From Coniferiporia sulphurascens (lineage: Eukaryota; Basidiomycota; Agaricomycetes; Hymenochaetales; Hymenochaetaceae): a stretch of DNA of 64,000 nucleotides. The notes beneath the pieces are model-generated. The model saw only the letters and a program-made list of their open reading frames with translations, searched no databases and was not told where the DNA came from. Numbering within the stretch: the first letter of the stretch is position 1; every line of letters begins with the position of its first letter. A program made the translations under genes and the position numbers. The stretch is from assembly GCA_002794785.1 (NCBI GenBank), contig NBBA01000007.1, positions 1,550,001 to 1,614,000 on the forward strand, written 5' to 3'. Positions 32,876 through 44,950 of this stretch are shown here, piece after piece.

Positions 32876-34467
32876 GCCAACAGGTGCATTAATGAAATGT
32901 TAATTAGGCGAGTTAGCTTCGTTCAGAAATCAAGTAGGCCATCGCGCAAAGAGCAAGAGCGATTTAAAGGTCTGCGTTCGCGTGCGTCATACCGTAAGTA
33001 AATCAAGTTGCCAGAAAATTGTCAAAGAACTTGGATTCTTACCTCCAGGAGCACTGTTTGCCAGTGAAGGGTCAAATATTGCTCGTTCGTATATGATATG
33101 AATATGATGTTACTTCCATAATCCATCCCAGGAGTCTGGATCGGAATGACCGCGGGAGACTCAAGAGCGAGCGGAGTCGGCTAGGGTGTGGGCTCCTATG
33201 AGGATGTGACGATTCATGATCGGATCGACTTGGAATCAGTTGCCATAGAAGCCTAAGCTGGGATGGCGTAAATGAGGTTTTTTGGGGGAAGAGGTGCGCC
33301 ACAATCAGATGTAGACTTGAGAACAATAGAAGAGCAATTATCAGCAAACCAGAGTGCTAGAGAGCGGTTGTCCGCGTAGAAGGGAACAGGCGGGCAGTAG
33401 CCAAGGTCAAGCGGACCTTACAGCCATACCCCATAATTATGGTGGAAAAATGGGGAACAGGAGCACTCAGTTGAGGCCATTTGTTGTACAAGGGTAGACT
33501 TAAGACGTTGTCTCTCGAAAACGATTAAACAAAGGTGACCTATTGGGGAATTGTGTCCCTGTACGCCGAATACCAGAACCGAGTTAAAAACTTCAACCCA
33601 ACATGTCGTAGGTACTTGCCTCGCAAGTTGAAATCATAGGCTATACTTGGGCAATGTTCAGCTGTGCGGGATTTGTAAATATTTAGAACAGATCTAGAGG
33701 TCTTCAAAACCCAATATGCCGTCTGCTCTTTCTCTCCTTCGAGCTGTAACAGTCTTTTCGGATCATGAACGCGGGTGTGGGAGAGACCGCGCTTTTGTCC
33801 CTCGAACTTGACTGAAGCCTCACCCCCATGACACTTGCGCATGCATAGCAGCCGACCCAGGATGCTGTGAGATGTGAAACACAGCTCTCAGGCCGCGAGA
33901 GTTTCTATTCGATCGGCGCTGAGATGGAGATATGGAAAGGTGGCACGGCCGTGTACGAGGCTATGCAAACCTGTGAACAGTATTAGTGGCCGCAGCACTC
34001 ACGATGAACGTGCGCATAGGGGACTCAGCATCGTGTCAAGTAAGCATCCGTAACGCACGAAAGTAAAAGTTGTACTTCTACTTGACCCCGTGTCGGTTAA
34101 GAGCAAAGATGATGGAAAGGACTTTCGCCACTGTCGCTAGATGCTTGCCGGGGCGAAGGGTGATGTGGTAATTCGGTCCGTTGACGCTCGGATCAGATAG
34201 ATAATTCAGTGACCCCAGTTTAGGAGAAGATCAATCTACCAAGGAACAGAATATCGACGGAAATCAGCGCGGTCCCAATAGTCACGTATCTCAAATATTG
34301 CATTACGTTCGCGCGCATTCGTGCTTTCCAAATGTATAGCATAGTCATGGGCATGCACACAAGTGATACAAAACGACATACGGGCGTGAGACGAAAAGCA
34401 TTATGTATGGAGACATGCGCGCATGAAGGGAGGAGATAAATGTAACAAAAACCCTACGACGGGACGT
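32876..34467. other. About 1.6 kb intergenic, no gene supported
   Basis: Short frames only. The right end is the 3' flank of RPL23. Confidence 0.5.
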
Positions 34468-35206
34468 CTACACGACCGTGCCAGCGTTGGAGGCGATACG
34501 GGGCCACAAATCGGCCTGCGAGTCGAAGGGACCGGTAAGACAGGATATAACGGTTGGGTGGGAGAAAAGAGACGCACGCATTCTTTTGCGACGGGTCCAG
34601 TGATGGCAGAGCCCTTCATTTCACCCTTCGGGTTGACGATGACGCCGGCGTTGTCCTCGAAGTAGAGGAACACACCGTCCCGTCGGCGCCAAGCCTTGCG
34701 CTGGCGGACAACAACAATAGGCATCGCTAAAATGCGCGAAATACACATCAGTACACCCGTTTGGGCGCATCCGGTTGACTTTTGAACTTACTCTTCTTCC
34801 TGAGCTCAGGCTTTCCCTTCTTTACCGACGCGACAACCATGTCGCCGACACCGGCATCGGGGAGACGATTCAGGCGGGCACCGAAACCGAACGGCTCGAT
34901 GAGGTACAGCGACTTCGCGCCACTGTTGTCGGCGCAATTGAGCACGGCGCCAGTTGGCAGACCGAGCGTCATGCGGAATTTGTTTCCGGATGCTCCTGAG
35001 CCTGCTCAGTCCCAACCAGGCGTATCAACAAACCAGCCCATCGTCCCAGTCGATATAAATGACCAAGTCGAAATCCCCAAACGAACACAGGTCGAAAGTC
35101 GCCAGACACGGACCAAAAGGTATTAAAAAACAAGAAGCAAAACGAGTTCATCAGCAATTCCTTCGTTTACATCGTGCACGCAAGACGACTGACCGCGCTT
35201 CGACAT
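34468..35206 (-). CDS. RPL23: 60S ribosomal protein L23 (uL14), 139 aa, four exons
   Basis: Exons on the minus strand: 35206-35194 (MSKR plus one base), 35001-34792, 34726-34578 and 34515-34468. All junctions keep frame, giving 420 nt including the stop. The protein is recognisable throughout: [80 protein letters not shown], and the C-terminus [15 protein letters not shown]. Length matches the family (about 137-140 aa). It sits at the subunit interface of the 60S particle. The long first intron after a 13-nt coding exon is typical of fungal ribosomal-protein genes and often carries regulatory signals. It is a good syntenic anchor for this window. Confidence 0.97.
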
Positions 35207-36605
35207 TTTGAGATTCTTGAAGTCTTGAGGATTGTACCGAACGTCCTACTCGTCGTTTGGCTGGTTTTCGAGATGATTTCCGTTTCGGGAGCGGGACCCA
35301 AAACTGTACAGTTCAGGGGCATCCTTGCATCACGTGATGGCCGGTCAATTTATATCCGTCTTTGATGCGCCACCGCGCTAGCGCTTGAACTTGAACAACC
35401 TGAACTCCCATGGAACTCCGTTGTGCTAGGGGCTTTTCTCTCGGACGACTGACATCGGCTCTCTAAGCTTAATAGCCCATACCTTTCTCGTGCTTAAGCT
35501 AGTGCTTGCGAACGTCTACGCTCTCACCCTAGTCGTAGTGTTCGAAAGAAAAGCGTTCCTCGCGGGCTCCGGAAGAAAAACCACTCACTGGCCTAAGTGG
35601 CCCTAGATCGCGAGGGTACACGATCTCCTTACTTCGGTCCCGTACTTATACTACTGCTTGATTGACTGCTTTCTACAAGAAAGTATAACTCGCCAGAGAC
35701 TAAGCTACCTAGCGTTCGTGTGCCCCCCTTGCCTTGACACTCCACTAGACTTTTTCCACCATCTTGGTTCAAATCGCTTATGATCAACTTATCTGATGGC
35801 AAAGCCCGTGTCTACCTCTTTCCTTTCACAAATACATGCCTCCTCCCCACATACGAAGAATACATTAAGGTGCTCGAAAATTCTTCTGAAGACGCCGGTG
35901 CATCGTGCTCCTTCGACAATGTGCATATGTGAAGCTCAAGACCTGTGATAACAAAAAGTTGTCGTTTAAATGCGCTGTGTGTACGGTCAAGGCGCCCAAA
36001 CATCGCTTCTATTCCTCTTTCATATTAAGATGTGCTTTGCCGAAGCGAAAAACGTTGGGAGAACTTTTCCGCCCGTGTTCTCAATACGGCATCATTACGT
36101 CTTTGACGCGTTCTTTCTCTCTAGCGATTTTCCAATAGACGTTTATGCATTTGCCAAGACGTACGTGATACATCCGTTGAACTCCCTCGAAGGTCGCGAC
36201 AGCACGATTCGGCATGGCTTACAAGGTCGCAGAACCCATCTAATGTGTAAAACCAATCAAGACAGTGATCGAAGGATTCTGGCCAAATATCCAATAGATT
36301 ATCTCAATGATGTTGCACCGAGGAGAACCGCTCTCTCTGTCTTCTATTTACTTCAATTGGTCGATTTAATTTTTTTTCATCAAGGATCTTGCAGGGGTTC
36401 CGTGCTTCCAAGCCTCTCGCGCGCTCATCCAAGCCCAAAGGAACCCATTACCCGACACGCCGATGAGCCTCGATGCCTCTTAATTCCATTCTCACAGCCG
36501 AGGCCTAGGCGAAACATCGCGAAAATACCGCGTTCCGCTTGGCCAAAAATTGAAACGGCGTTCGCGCGACCTCGCCGACCTCCGTCCCGTGTTCAGCCCA
36601 TCCTG
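35207..36605. other. About 1.4 kb shared upstream region of RPL23 and a secreted-protein gene
   Basis: RPL23 (minus) and the gene at 36745 (plus) diverge from here. A pyrimidine-rich stretch runs through 35450-35780. A 216-codon frame at 35970-36620 has no domain and is treated as chance. Confidence 0.45.
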
Positions 36606-36613
36606 TATAAAAG
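36606..36613 (+). promoter_or_regulatory. TATA box of the secreted hydrophobic protein gene
   Basis: TATAAAAG 139 bp before the ATG at 36745, followed by a pyrimidine-rich leader (ctttttcccaagtcttttctttcctcc region) typical of strongly expressed fungal genes. Confidence 0.65.
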
Positions 36614-36744
36614 CCCTTGACCGAACGCACTTATTCTCCATCGACTTTTTCCCAAGTCTTTTCTTTCCTCCTTCCTTTATCCTCTTCCCAACTTCTCAAC
36701 TCCCCGACACTCGTTCAACCCGACCCCCTCCCCTACACATCACA

Positions 36745-37471
36745 ATGCGTTTCTTCACCTTCTTCGCTCTCGCCGCCGCGGCCGTCGCTCCCTTCGTCTC
36801 TGCGGCGCCCCTTGAGGTTGCTGCCGGTGCCAAAGCCGGTGTCGTCGCCCATGTTCGTGATCAGCCCAAGGGCTGCGCTGAGGTCCTCCTCGACCTCAAG
36901 GTCGACCTTGGTGTTCACATTACCGAGCTCGGTATGTCTTTTAACTGATTTTTTCATGGGTTGTGTTAATGTCGTTCTCTCCCAGGCTACCTGAACAAGG
37001 CGAACGCGACCACCGAAGTGATCGTGCCCATCCTGGCCGACATAGTTACCGTCGTCGCCGATGCTGTCGTCGACCTCAAGGTTCTCGTTGGTCTTGATGA
37101 CGGTGTCATCTTCGCCTCTGTTGATGGCTACGCCGTTGTCACTGTCTCGGTCATCGCTCACCTCCTTTCGGATGTTCTCTGCGTATGCATATTTCGTTAA
37201 TCTTCTAGTTAACAAGGCTAAATTTTCACTCTAAATTCAGCTTATTTTCGGAGCGCTCGCTATTGTCCTCTATGTCGTTGCGGACGTGTCGATTTTGGTC
37301 GAAGCAATTGTTTCTGTTGCGTTTGGCGATTGCTTGTGCGAGCTCATCAGCGCAGTTATTTGCATTGTTGATGGTCTCCTTGTCTGTCTCATCCCGCTTG
37401 TGTTGTTCCTCGTGAACCTCATTATTACTCTCGGCTTAACTACCGTTGGTAGCCTCCTTACCATTTGCTAG
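36745..37471 (+). CDS. Small secreted or membrane-inserted hydrophobic protein, 204 aa
   Basis: Three exons, 36745-36931, 36986-37182 and 37241-37471, keep frame. The ATG has a good context (cacaATG). Residues 1-20 are a signal peptide (MRFFTFFALAAAAVAPFVSA, likely cut near SAA-P). The rest is valine/leucine/isoleucine-rich, with few charged residues in its second half and several hydrophobic runs (LIFGALAIVLYVVADVSIL; LLVCLIPLVLFLVNLIITLG). A cluster of cysteines lies at about 160-175 (GDCLCELISAVIC). Length and composition recall hydrophobic secreted proteins of mushrooms. The eight-cysteine hydrophobin pattern is absent, so it is not a hydrophobin. No named family recognised. The TATA box and pyrimidine leader suggest strong expression. 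Confidence 0.85.
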
Positions 37472-37807
37472 TTGGGCATTCGTTTTATAGGATGATTGGT
37501 TTCTCGTTTACTTACATTAATATCATTTTCTATCTTTACGTCTCTTGTAATGAGGTTGCGTCGGTATCTCTAATGCAACAATTGGATTTGGCGTTCTTTG
37601 CGTGGTTTGATAATAGTCATCTGTTTATGGGAATGAAAGCTAATGCGGAAGTTATTTATCGGTAGGTGGTATCATGTGTTGTGTCTGGATAATCACTATT
37701 GTCACAGATAGACGGTTCTGATTTCTTGCAAGACAATGGGATGATTGCTATTTATGTTACAAAGGAATTATCATAATGTATTACGAGTCGGAGGCTTCCG
37801 CGAGTAA
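37472..37807. other. Convergent 3' flanks
   Basis: Space between the plus-strand secreted-protein gene and the minus-strand HSP12-like gene. AT-rich, nothing coding. Confidence 0.5.
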
Positions 37808-38250
37808 TTATTTCTGATTACCGCCGCCCATACCCATCGCACCCTTGGCCTTACCTAAAAGCGAATCCTACACATAGAGTAGCGTCTAGCTAATTGCAAG
37901 GGTATAAGTGAGGAGGTAAGCGTACATTATTCTCGTTCTGGTTGCCACTGAGAGAATCGCTGGCTTGCTGCATGTAGGATTTCTCGCCCTGCCGGAGCAA
38001 TCAGCGTTGTGGAAAAGCCTCAGGGAAACGGTCTACATACTTCCGGCTGCACAGATGATGCAGCGGAGTCGGCTTTGCCTTTCACGGTGTCACCCATGCG
38101 CTCTGTGGTGGACTTCTCATTCTCGGGCTTCGGGGAAGAGGAAGCCACTCAGACATTCGGGCGCGGCTACAGCGGACGGATGGAACGACAACATACCTTC
38201 ATCGCGTTGCCGGCCTTGTCAGTGAACGATTGGCGCATGTTGTCGGACAT
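37808..38250 (-). CDS. HSP9/HSP12-family stress protein, 87 aa, four exons
   Basis: Exons 38250-38197, 38127-38041, 37988-37926 and 37867-37808 each hold whole codons (18, 29, 21 and 20). The protein starts MSDNMRQSFTDKAGNAMK, then PENEKSTTERMGDTVKGKAD, GEKSYMQQASDSLSGNQNEN, and ends DSLLGKAKGAMGMGGGNQK. The N-terminal MSDxxRQSFTDKAxxAMKP and the Q/S-K-S-T-T repeats are the HSP9/HSP12 signature: a small, glycine- and lysine-rich, largely disordered protein that protects membranes under heat, osmotic or stationary stress in yeast. Introns are 69, 52 and 58 nt, all GT..AG and phase 0. Every exon is too short to appear as an ORF, so frame-based searches would miss it. Confidence 0.92.
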
Positions 38251-38940
38251 GTTGTATAAAGAGTAACTGATAAATCAGGTGCGGACTGCGTTTGTGTATG
38301 CGTGTACGGGGTGGATGGTGCAAGAGAGTAAGTTGCGATGGGGCATTTGGCTATCCGACGTCGCCTTTTATGCGTTCGGGGAGCCAGCAGCATCGGAATG
38401 ACGCATGGCCATCAAGGGACATGACGTCGGGCCCCGACGTGTCGTCATGAAATTGGCATTGGTAGGCGGGGCTACAATTCTGGCAGCAGCGGAGATCAGC
38501 GCCTCGTAGCGGATCAAATTTGTGATCGTCCAAAGAGGGCAGCCGACGCGCTGGTTCGGGAATTTTGTTTTGTACAGATTGTTCCGCACACTCTCAAGGT
38601 CTAGATGATGTCATTCCGCTCGGCTTTACAGACGGCCCGGTAGTACTCGGGCCGGTGGTGCGAATATTTACCGCAAACGGCTCACATAAAGTAGCTTGAG
38701 GCCGGGTTAATATTGTATGGCATACATGCTCCAGCTGAGTACTCAAACAACGTATAAGTAAAGAGAAGCTAGTCTGACCAAAAAAATCAAGTTGTACTAG
38801 TAAGCTCGAAAATTCACATTAATAAACGCTTACGAGCTCCCCGACACTGGCGCACTTACAAGGGAATCCAGATTCATTAATTATTGTTCAAGGTTTGGTT
38901 TCCTTATGTCTGATTAGTGCTGGTGATATTGATTACTTGA
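38251..38940. other. HSP12-like promoter region
   Basis: A TATA-like element (minus strand CATAAAAGG) lies at about 38367, some 115 bp upstream of the ATG. No gene. I did not find a clear AGGGG stress-element cluster. Confidence 0.4.
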
Positions 38941-39629
38941 TACAGTCGCGTGTGTACGTATATATATCATACCCTGTTGGAGAACATGGATTAAGTTAAA
39001 AGCTGGCTCCGATCAACGCCGTGTGAGTCACATTAATATTGAGCGCGGCTTCTGACTGTTCTTTGCCCTACCGACGCCGTATGCCGCTTATTGTGTAAAT
39101 CGACGTGGAGCCTATGGGCTACGGCATATTTGCCGGAATGGGCTAGGGACTTAGTAAGATGTGTAGAAAACACTACAGTCCGATCCGTCCGTGTCCTTCT
39201 GAAGCCGGAGCCGCCTGAGTCACCTCCTCTATCTTGCTGCTAAGTAATGCGGCGCGGGAATGCAACAACCGCAAAAACATGTGGCTGTGGTAGCTACGTA
39301 CCCCATTTCGGTCTCAACGGACGATAATCTAATGCAATACCGACTCACTGTGGCTACGCGCGCATTCACCGCCGGGTGAGGTAAGCAAACTCCGACCTTG
39401 ATTTTTGAAGCTGATTAAATATTCCCACGAGGCTTATCGGCCTCGAGCGGAAAAGTGCATCTTAGGCCAACCCTGACTAAGGCAACTTTCCAGGTGACAT
39501 TCGCTACACTATATAAAGGGAGCTAGTCGTGCTGTCTATCTCTATCTGCAGCTTCCACAAGCAAAACCCACAACACAAAAAACCACCATGCCTGCCATCT
39601 CCGCTCCAGCGAAAGTTCTTGTCTCCGGC
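38941..39629 (+). repeat. GRE2 promoter and first codons, original copy of a segmental duplication
   Basis: The stretch from cagtcgcgtg...tatatcatacc through the TATA box to codon 14 of the reductase has a diverged second copy. That copy is split into 44331-44537 and 50634-51047. Shared landmarks include gcgcggcttctgact, tacggcatatttgccggaatg, ccgatccgtccgtgtcctt and tataaagggagctagtc. Confidence 0.8.
39510..39518 (+). promoter_or_regulatory. TATA box of the GRE2-like gene
   Basis: TATATAAAG about 75 bp upstream of the ATG at 39588. The same element is preserved in the duplicated promoter at about 50928. Confidence 0.7.
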
Positions 39630-40973
39630 GCGAACGGTTTCATCGCCGTCTGGGTCGTACAGACCCTGCTTAAGCGCGGCTTCTCTGTTCGCGGTACTGT
39701 ACGTGCTGAGAGCAAGGCTACGCACCTTCGCTCCTTATTCAAGAACGAGGTCGAAAGCGGAGCGCTTGAACTCGTTATCGTACCGGATATCACGGTCCCC
39801 GGCGCATTCGACGATGCAGTGAAGGGTGTCGACGCGATTGAGCACACCGCGTCGCCCTTCCATTTCAGGGCCGACGATCCGAATGGTGCGTATATGCGCT
39901 GATTTCTCCCTAGTTTTTCTTTCTGAGCCCGTGATCTGATTTACTATTCCGCAGAGCTCATCGAGCCCGCGGTGAAGGGAACGTCCGGAATCCTCGAATC
40001 CGCAAGGAAATATGCGTATGTGTAATCTGTTATCCCTCTGAACATGAGCATCAATCTAACTCCCGCTCGTTTCAGGGGCCCGCAACTCAAGCGCATCGCA
40101 GTGACATCGTCATGCGCGGCTGTGTCGAACCCGACGTCCACGGGTGTGCTCAACGAGAGCAACTGGAACGAAGACAACATTGTCGAAGTGCGTGAGAAGG
40201 GACGCGAAGCGAGCCAAGCGGGGAAATACCGTGCATCCAAGACACTCGCGGAGAGAGGTACGCACTCCCCTGCATTGCATGGTATGCAATGCTGAATGAT
40301 ACACACCAGCCGCATGGGCCTTCGTGGAAGAGCACAAATCGGAAATCACCTGGGATCTCGCTGTGCTGAACCCGCCATTCGTGAGTTCCCATCTCCAACC
40401 TCATTTCCGATTGAATTCTCTCCCCACTACACACGTCCACGCCTACTAACCCAATTCTCCGCGCAGGTATTCGGCCCGATCCTACACGAGGTGCACTCGC
40501 CAGACGCGCTCAACAGCAGTGTCGCGAGCTTCTATGAGTCGATTCTTTCAAAAAGCAAGACGCCAGAGGAGCTTTCCGGATTTCAGAACGCATGGGTGGA
40601 CGTGCGCGACGTCGCGGAGGCACACGTACGCGCAATTGAGGTGCCAGAGGCCGGCGGCTCGCGCTTCATCATAGCCGGGGGTGATTTCATATGGCAGGAC
40701 TGGCGTATGTACCCCACCTTATTCATCCGATTCGATGTGATCTAATCTATTTTCCGATCCGGCGATATGCGATCACGTGCAGTCGACGCGGTTCGGGAAC
40801 TCAATATCCCGGGGGTCGACGCGCCGGTCGGCAAGCCAGGCGCAGGGAAGGATTTCAAGTTCAAAATGCACTACGACACGACAAAGGCGGAAACCGTACT
40901 CGGCATCAAATTCCACGACAAAATTACGACTGCGCGAGACAGCGTACAGGATTTGCGTGCGCGTGGGTGGTAA
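39588..40973 (+). CDS. NAD(P)-dependent short-chain reductase, GRE2-like, 346 aa, six exons
   Basis: Exons 39588-39885, 39955-40015, 40076-40257, 40310-40380, 40467-40704 and 40783-40973 join in frame to 1,041 nt. The N-terminal cofactor motif VLVSGANGFIA is the extended-SDR Rossmann loop (GxxGxxA form). Catalytic serine/tyrosine/lysine are in VTSSCAAV and YRASK. LNPPFVFGP is the substrate-loop motif of dihydroflavonol-reductase-like enzymes, and NAWVDVRDVAEAH follows. Length matches yeast Gre2 (342 aa), which reduces methylglyoxal and other aldehydes and ketones with NADPH. The exact substrate here is unknown. An aryl-alcohol dehydrogenase gene lies 1.5 kb away on the other strand, suggesting a small aldehyde-handling neighbourhood. 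Its promoter was duplicated to 44.3-51.0 kb. Confidence 0.92.
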
Positions 40974-42157
40974 ATCAGTTCAAAGACAAGTCAATATAAG
41001 CCGGATGTATGTATGACTATCACTCGCTAATGTCGAAGCTCGGAGAAGCGTTTTTATTTTTTGAAATCCTACTGAATGTAGTTGGTGACGTGTAGAAAGG
41101 GGTATATTAACGAAAAGCGACGTGAATATATGTTATCTTCAAAGCTAGGATCGGGTAACCCTGGGCCAGCCTGCCGTACGGGGGTCACCTATGCCTGTAC
41201 GGCCCGCTCATGACTCGAACAAACATTTCTGGAATCTCCTTACAAGCGTTCTTTAAATCCGAATTGGCTCAATCAACATTTTCTGGATCCGATCAAGCAT
41301 TTAATTGGCGCAATGATTTTTTCTAGTCATCCGATCACCTGTCTGACAAGAAGCGATCGAGCGCTTTCGCTCCGGTAATTGCCAAATCGGGGGCGTGTTT
41401 CCTACTATACATGTATATATTTTATGCAACTTGAAGTAGCATTTTTGGTTCGATATATTCTCAAACGCAGAGTGCGAGAAACGAGCTCAGTCTATGCAAA
41501 TAGCGAGTCCATATGCCATAATTTACCAAATCCTCTAATTTCGGAAGACCTGACTGACGCATTCAAATTGTAGCAAAGACCATCATATCAACCGAATTTA
41601 CCAAATCCAAGCAATAGAAAGCGATGAGTAAATGTAGTTACTATACTTAGAAGTAGATGTTTCAGCTCTCGTCGATCGTTCCTCCTCATTCGGTACAGAT
41701 TGTCCGTCGGTATTTATTTTTATTTTATTGCAGTAAGCCCATGCGAGCTAATTCTTCTTCGAAAAACCTGATTTACCTTCCACCACGCTGGAACTCGGAA
41801 GTCAATCCTATTTTCGTATTTTCTTTGCCCCCACCTTGTTTATGTTAGGACAAGCTCTCAATATCCCTCGCTTCGCCAGGGATATTTTCCAGGGGTTGAC
41901 CGGTCCATGGATAACCGAAGTGACATGTCACGCTAGAACCTGCCAAAAATGATCATCACAGGGGAAAATTACTTAAAAAAGCGATTTTGCCTCGGCAATC
42001 GCGAAAATTTGATTAGTAAAATTATTATTAACATTCTTACGGAAGCAGGTAGTGAGCATTTTTATTATATAGGATTACGTGTTACGTCAGCTTGAATGCG
42101 ATTACTAAACTAGTTTCCTATTCGAGGGCGCATATAGCCCGGTAAAATTTTCCTTTG
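40974..42157. other. Intergenic, about 1.2 kb, with one strong hairpin
   Basis: 3' flank of GRE2. AT-rich from 41250. A perfect 9-bp hairpin (AATATCCCT / AGGGATATT) lies at 41860-41886. No coding frame supported. Confidence 0.5.
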
Positions 42158-42193
42158 CACCTCAGTCCTGCATTTTTATTGTGGACTGAGGTG
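42158..42193. repeat. Hairpin repeat CACCTCAGTCC...GGACTGAGGTG
   Basis: An 11-bp perfect stem with a T-rich loop. The loop and half of the stem (gtcctgcatttttattgtgg) recur at about 42272-42297, next to a repeated tatattctatcag. A related hairpin (cacctcaatcc...ctgaggtg) occurs near 52685-52725. Confidence 0.7.
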
Positions 42194-42483
42194 AGTACCT
42201 TAGTTCTCCTTTATATGTTTATATCTGATTGGTCTTAGCATATATTCTATCAGGTAGTTTTAATAAAGGAGTCCTGCATTTTTATTGTGGACTGAGTATA
42301 TATTCTATCAGTTTATAAGTACGCTCATAGGACTTACTGGTCGGAGGCTTTACGCCTCTTCTGTTAAAGTAGTAAATCCCCTTTGGCGGTCGGTTTTCTC
42401 ATTCCCAGGAAGAATTAATTTTCTCCTTAAATGTGGCTACAAACGCGTTTACTCTACGACCTCCTATCGTACCGGACGTCAAT

Positions 42484-43793
42484 TTAGTTTCCCTGTGGTC
42501 GAATCACCTGCCTCAGTGGCCACCGGTCATCCTGCGCCGCGTTCAGGAGAGCCCAACTGGTCGATGTGCCGTCGCCCTAAGAACATGTTAGTCAGTCATT
42601 TACGCATAGACTAGTCATTTCACTTACGACAAAATTATTTGGGAATCCCGGGTCGAATGTATTGATGCCCTCGATATACTTAATCTGTTCGTCCGACAGC
42701 GATATCTTGAGTGCCTCGATATTCGCCATTAAATGCTCCACCTTGCGGCCCCCGATGATAGGGAACACGTAAGGTGTCTTCTGCATCACGTACGCAATAG
42801 CAACAGCCGCAATGTGTTCCGCTCCGACCTCTTTCGCTACCTTCTCCAAAGCGGCACACATTTTCTTCTCGTTATCATTGCGCATCCAGTCCGTACTCAT
42901 AAGCGTACGGCCTTTTTCACCCGTTTCAGCCCTTTTAGCCTCCTCTGCGTCCGTGCGTAAACGACCGCCAGCGAGTACATTAAAGGGTGCGAGTGCGAGG
43001 CTGTGAGTGCGCGCCATCGGGATGATATCACGTTCAAAGCTGCGCTCCATGACGTTCCATGCACCCTGGTATATAGCGAATGGCGTCTTTCCGTGATCCG
43101 CAGCATACCGATTACCAGAGGCTACAACCCACGCGGGTGAGTCGGATATACCGAGATAAAGAACTTTTCCTGAAGCGACGAGGTGATGTAGGTTGTTCAT
43201 GACCTCTTCGATAGAGGTGTCGTAGTCCCACCAGTGCACATAAAGGATGTCAATGTAACTCGTGCGCAGCTTCTTCAGACTCTCCTCGACGCTGACCTTG
43301 AGCGATTTTCCATTGTTTCCTGTGAAATTGACTTTAATGTTGATGTCGTCACGCCCGCGCTTGTAGTTTGTCGTGTACTATCCGGTACATCAGCTGAATC
43401 GCTCAAAACCAGTGTCATGGCTCACGCACCTTTGTCGCAATAACGAGCTGGTCTCGGATTCCGCGTTTCTCTGCCCACTCGCCTATGAACGCCTCAGACG
43501 TCTCATCTTGACTAGTACAAGCAAAGCATGAGCAAATCGGACGGAAATGAGGAAAATAGATCGTACTAGTTATTAGCGGTGTCAATAAAGTTTCCACCGG
43601 CGTCGTAGAATGCGTCAAGGAGCTTGAATGACGCCTCCTTGTCCATCTCGCCCAATCCTAGTTTTCCCCATTTATCACCGATGCTCATAGCACCGAGCTG
43701 GAGCGGCGAGACGCGCACACCGGCGAGTGGAGAGAGCACGCGGTAGCGGCCGAGGGGAGTGGTTGGCGGGGGAGCGGGAGCCCAAAGAGACAT
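42484..43793 (-). CDS. Aryl-alcohol dehydrogenase-type aldo-keto reductase, 383 aa, four exons
   Basis: Exons 43793-43567, 43511-43430, 43377-42628 and 42576-42484 keep frame (1,152 nt). The start at [10 protein letters not shown] is preferred over an in-frame ATG 78 nt upstream because that extension lacks family resemblance. The AKR catalytic tetrad is visible: D and Y in DTANN-YQDE, K in VIATK-YTT, H in [10 protein letters not shown]. Further marks are [33 protein letters not shown] and the C-terminal [11 protein letters not shown]. Length and motifs match fungal AAD enzymes (AKR9 family), which reduce aromatic aldehydes with NADPH and take part in lignin-related aromatic metabolism in white-rot fungi. 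Cytosolic; no targeting signal seen. Confidence 0.93.
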
Positions 43794-44330
43794 TTTAGCG
43801 AAATAACTTAGTAAGGAGTAAACAGCAGATGACTTGAAGTGAGTGCAGGGATGCAGACTTTTTATACGCATGATCTGAGAATGTTTTATACTGTTTACTT
43901 TGTCACGCCGGGAGCCGGTGACGACTCCCTTCGACCTGTGTTGTCGGGAGCTGGCACTTTACGCGCGTACGATTTCCTTCGGCACATCTGCACCTTGGTA
44001 AGCCCGAAACCGGAAATATTATTAAGGGGTTTCAGAGTAGAAACGAAACGCGTTTTCGTTTCTCATGTAATGTCAAACTTATTCAGCCTGTGTCAGTACG
44101 CAGTTACTTCGATGTGTTACAACCGATAGTTGATCGTGCAACACGCAGTGCTGAACGAGTACAGTTTTTTTTGTATTTCAATTATATTGCTTCCTTTCTT
44201 AGTCGTAGTTACAACTATACCCCCCTCCCTCTTAGTTTATGTCGCTCTGACCAGACCGAAACTTTGGCTTAGTGCTTTTTTAAGGGTTTATGTCTATGTA
44301 ACTTGACATAGACTGCCTGCGGGAAGTCAC
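43794..44330. other. AAD promoter region
   Basis: No gene. Upstream of the minus-strand AAD gene, bounded on the right by the duplicated GRE2 promoter. The sequence gtttatgtctatgtaacttgacatagac at 44287-44314 forms an imperfect inverted repeat. Confidence 0.45.
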
Positions 44331-44537
44331 TCAGTCGCGTGCGCACGTATATATCATACCCTGTCAGAGAACATGTATTTAGTTATAAGCGGTTCCGATG
44401 TGCGCCACATTGGGCGCGGCTTCTGACTATTCTTTGCCCTACCAATGCCGTATCACGCATATTATGCCTATGAGCTACGGCATATTTGCCGGAATGAACG
44501 CGCAAGCAAGTCCGATCCGTCCGTGTCCTTCCGACAT
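44331..44537 (+). repeat. Second copy of the GRE2 promoter, left half
   Basis: Similar to about 38942-39201 (cagtcgcgtg, gcgcggcttctgact, ccgatccgtccgtgtcctt), with a deletion relative to the original. It stops where the TIR element begins; the continuation is at 50634. Confidence 0.8.
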
Positions 44538-44554
44538 CAGCAAAAGGTCACAGG
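44538..44554 (+). repeat. Left terminal inverted repeat
   Basis: CAGCAAAAGGTCACAGG, a perfect inverted match to 50617-50633. Confidence 0.88.
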
Positions 44555-44910
44555 GTATGTATAGGATTGTGGCGAATGTAATCCCCAAAATGGAATGTAT
44601 GAGATTGTAGCCGATTTTGGTACACTATATGCTCCACCAGGATTGTCTGGGATTGTGAAGGCCCGGAAATAATTTTAGGTGATTGTATCACATTGTAGGG
44701 CATTATATTGGTGCTGCAATAATTTTATTCCCCATACCATGGTGGTAGATGGATTTTAAGGCTAGAAATAATTGTGTGGCTTGCAATGTCCCATGGTAAA
44801 TTGCCTCGGGATTATATTGGCAATCCCATGATCATAGCTTGCATTATGATCCTATCCAAGAATTGTATGCAGGATATAATGACCTGTAGTAATTGTCCCT
44901 AGATAAGTTC

Positions 44911-44950
44911 CCACGACCCACCTGTGATTCACAGGTCCTTATATTCTCAC
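44911..44950 (+). repeat. Inner inverted repeat, left arm (40 bp)
   Basis: Its reverse complement recurs at 47276-47315 with about three mismatches. The core acctgtgattcacaggt is itself a palindrome. Together they bracket a 2.4-kb inner module, perhaps a nested element. Confidence 0.75.

Noticed and set aside
35970..36620. 216-codon frame upstream of the secreted-protein gene
   Set aside because: No domain, covers the TATA box and leader of the next gene, and composition is not protein-like.
36745..37471. Hydrophobin
   Set aside because: Secreted and hydrophobic, but the eight-cysteine hydrophobin spacing is absent.
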